NCBI GenBank assembly: GCA_963805525.1
Contig: CAWDUT010000006.1
Location: 124,001 to 188,000, forward strand
DNA length: 64,000 nucleotides
Reading direction: 5' to 3'
Origin: DASQFQ01 sp963805525
Lineage (GTDB): Bacteria; Actinomycetota; Thermoleophilia; Solirubrobacterales; Solirubrobacteraceae
Below the pieces are notes generated by a model. It did no database searches. It saw only the letters and a list, made by a program, of their open reading frames with translations, and was not told the DNA's origin. This document shows, one piece after another, positions 63,067-64,000 of the stretch (positions within the stretch are counted from its first letter, which is position 1; every line of letters begins with the position of its first letter). Both the position numbers and the translations under genes were made by a program.

Positions 63067-64000
63067 ATGAGTGCCGAACCCGCCGCCATTGAGCTGCCCG
63101 TCCCCGACGAGCCCGTTCCGTTCAACCTCGATCTCTCCGACGACCAGCGCGACATCCGCGACTGGGTCCACGGCTTCGCCGCCGACGTCGTGCGCCCAGC
63201 GGCGTCCGAGTGGGACGAGAAGGAGGAGACGCCGTGGCCGATCATCGGCGAGGCGGCCAAGATCGGCCTCTACGGCTTCGAGGCGCTCGCGCAGTTCTAC
63301 GCCGACCCGTCCGGCCTGACGCTGCCGATCGTCAACGAGGAGCTGTTCTGGGGCGACGCCGGCATCGGCATGGCGATCATGGGCACCTCGCTGGCCGCGG
63401 CGGGCATCTTCTCCAGCGGCACGCCCGAGCAGATGGGCGAGTGGATCCCGCAGTGCTTCGGCACGCCGGAGGACCCGAAGGTCGGCGCGTTCTGCGTCTC
63501 CGAGCCCGACGCCGGCTCCGACGTCTCCTCGCTGCGCACGCGCGCGGTCTACGACGAGGCGAAGGACGAGTGGGTCCTCAACGGCCAGAAGGCGTGGGCG
63601 ACGAACGGTGGCATCGCCAACGTGCACGTGGTGGTCGCATCGGTCGACCGCGAGCTCGGCTCGCGCGGCCAGGCCGCGTTCGTGATCCCGCCCGGCACCA
63701 AGGGACTCGAGATGGGCACCAAGGTCAAGAAGCACGGCCTGCGCGCCTCCCACACCGCCGACATCTTCCTCGACGACTGCCGCGTCCCCGGCTCGTGCCT
63801 CCTGGGCGGCAAGGAGAAGCTCGACGAGCGCATGGCGCGCGCCCGCGAGGGCCGCTCCGGCAAGCGCCAGGCGGCGATGCAGACGTTCGAGGCGTCGCGC
63901 CCGACGGTCGGCGCCCAGGCGATCGGCATCGCCCGCGCGGCCTACGAGTACGCGCTCGAGTACGCCAAGGAGCGCTCGCAGTTCGGGCGCCCGATCATCC
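63067..64000 (+). CDS. Acyl-CoA dehydrogenase (3' end outside window)
   Basis: The open frame from ATG 63067 runs off the right edge (311 residues seen). It has FNLDLSDDQRDIRDWVHGFA, FCVSEPDAGSDVSSLRTRAV for flavin contact, WVLNGQKAWATNGGIANV and KKHGLRASHTADI, and ends near ALEYAKERSQFGRPI, the start of the C-terminal helical domain. It is an FAD enzyme that makes the 2,3-double bond in acyl-CoA. An insert of about 20 residues (EKLDERMARAREGRSGKRQA) between the beta domain and C-terminal helices is longer than usual. The catalytic Glu is not yet reached. Confidence 0.93.
   Translation, partial: MSAEPAAIELPVPDEPVPFNLDLSDDQRDIRDWVHGFAADVVRPAASEWDEKEETPWPIIGEAAKIGLYGFEALAQFYADPSGLTLPIVNEELFWGDAGIGMAIMGTSLAAAGIFSSGTPEQMGEWIPQCFGTPEDPKVGAFCVSEPDAGSDVSSLRTRAVYDEAKDEWVLNGQKAWATNGGIANVHVVVASVDRELGSRGQAAFVIPPGTKGLEMGTKVKKHGLRASHTADIFLDDCRVPGSCLLGGKEKLDERMARAREGRSGKRQAAMQTFEASRPTVGAQAIGIARAAYEYALEYAKERSQFGRPII

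Overview
This window is a dense, very GC-rich stretch with almost no intergenic space. The gene content points to a soil actinobacterium of the Thermoleophilia/Solirubrobacterales type. The indicators are many GTG and TTG starts, several TetR regulators, MMPL and DHA2 transporters, VOC and DHFR-like proteins, Ser/Thr kinases beside FHA proteins, and rich c-di-GMP signalling. This placement is inferred from gene style; no rRNA or marker gene is present. I see no insertion sequence, prophage, CRISPR array or origin. Two tRNA-Ser genes (CGA and GGA anticodons) are present.

Layout. 1-9.1 kb is signalling-rich: a truncated membrane protein, a PAS-GAF-GGDEF-EAL protein, an FAD oxidoreductase, DUF6457 and MobA, an FHA-HtrA protease, a Ser/Thr kinase with a receiver-like tail, and an HD-GYP protein. 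9.1-24.4 kb is mixed: a CAP lipoprotein behind a sigma28-like promoter, stress proteins, a CpsB-like PHP phosphatase, a subtilase, TadA, tRNA-Ser, a nitrilase-like hydrolase, TetR-controlled genes, a LexA-box-controlled DNA polymerase IV, an M29 aminopeptidase and a DMT exporter. 24.4-26.7 kb holds a small ArsR/SRPBCC/DHFR-like group with a frameshifted SRPBCC gene.

26.7-35.4 kb is the most unusual part. One tightly packed operon encodes a receiver-PIG-L deacetylase fusion, an ATP-grasp ligase, a PHP hydrolase, a PgaC-like GT2 synthase, a 41-residue membrane peptide and a 1158-residue hybrid histidine kinase with HPt. A divergent alpha/alpha-toroid protein lies beside it. The kinase can be proposed to phosphorylate the receiver of the deacetylase, so that glycan modification itself is the output of a phosphorelay.

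35.4-50.2 kb has aldehyde dehydrogenase, a TetR/MMPL efflux locus with a 27-bp operator, MBL, amidohydrolase, Rieske and SDR genes, a polytopic Ser/Thr kinase, a UDP-GlcNAc 2-epimerase/GT2 pair and a DHA2 transporter. 50.2-64 kb has a deoC-ALDH-half-ALDH operon, DUF and amidohydrolase genes, an MFS remnant, an M20 peptidase, a membrane HD-GYP protein, a secreted GH15-like enzyme, a PucR-type regulator and the start of an acyl-CoA dehydrogenase. No gene-free stretch exceeds about 300 bases.
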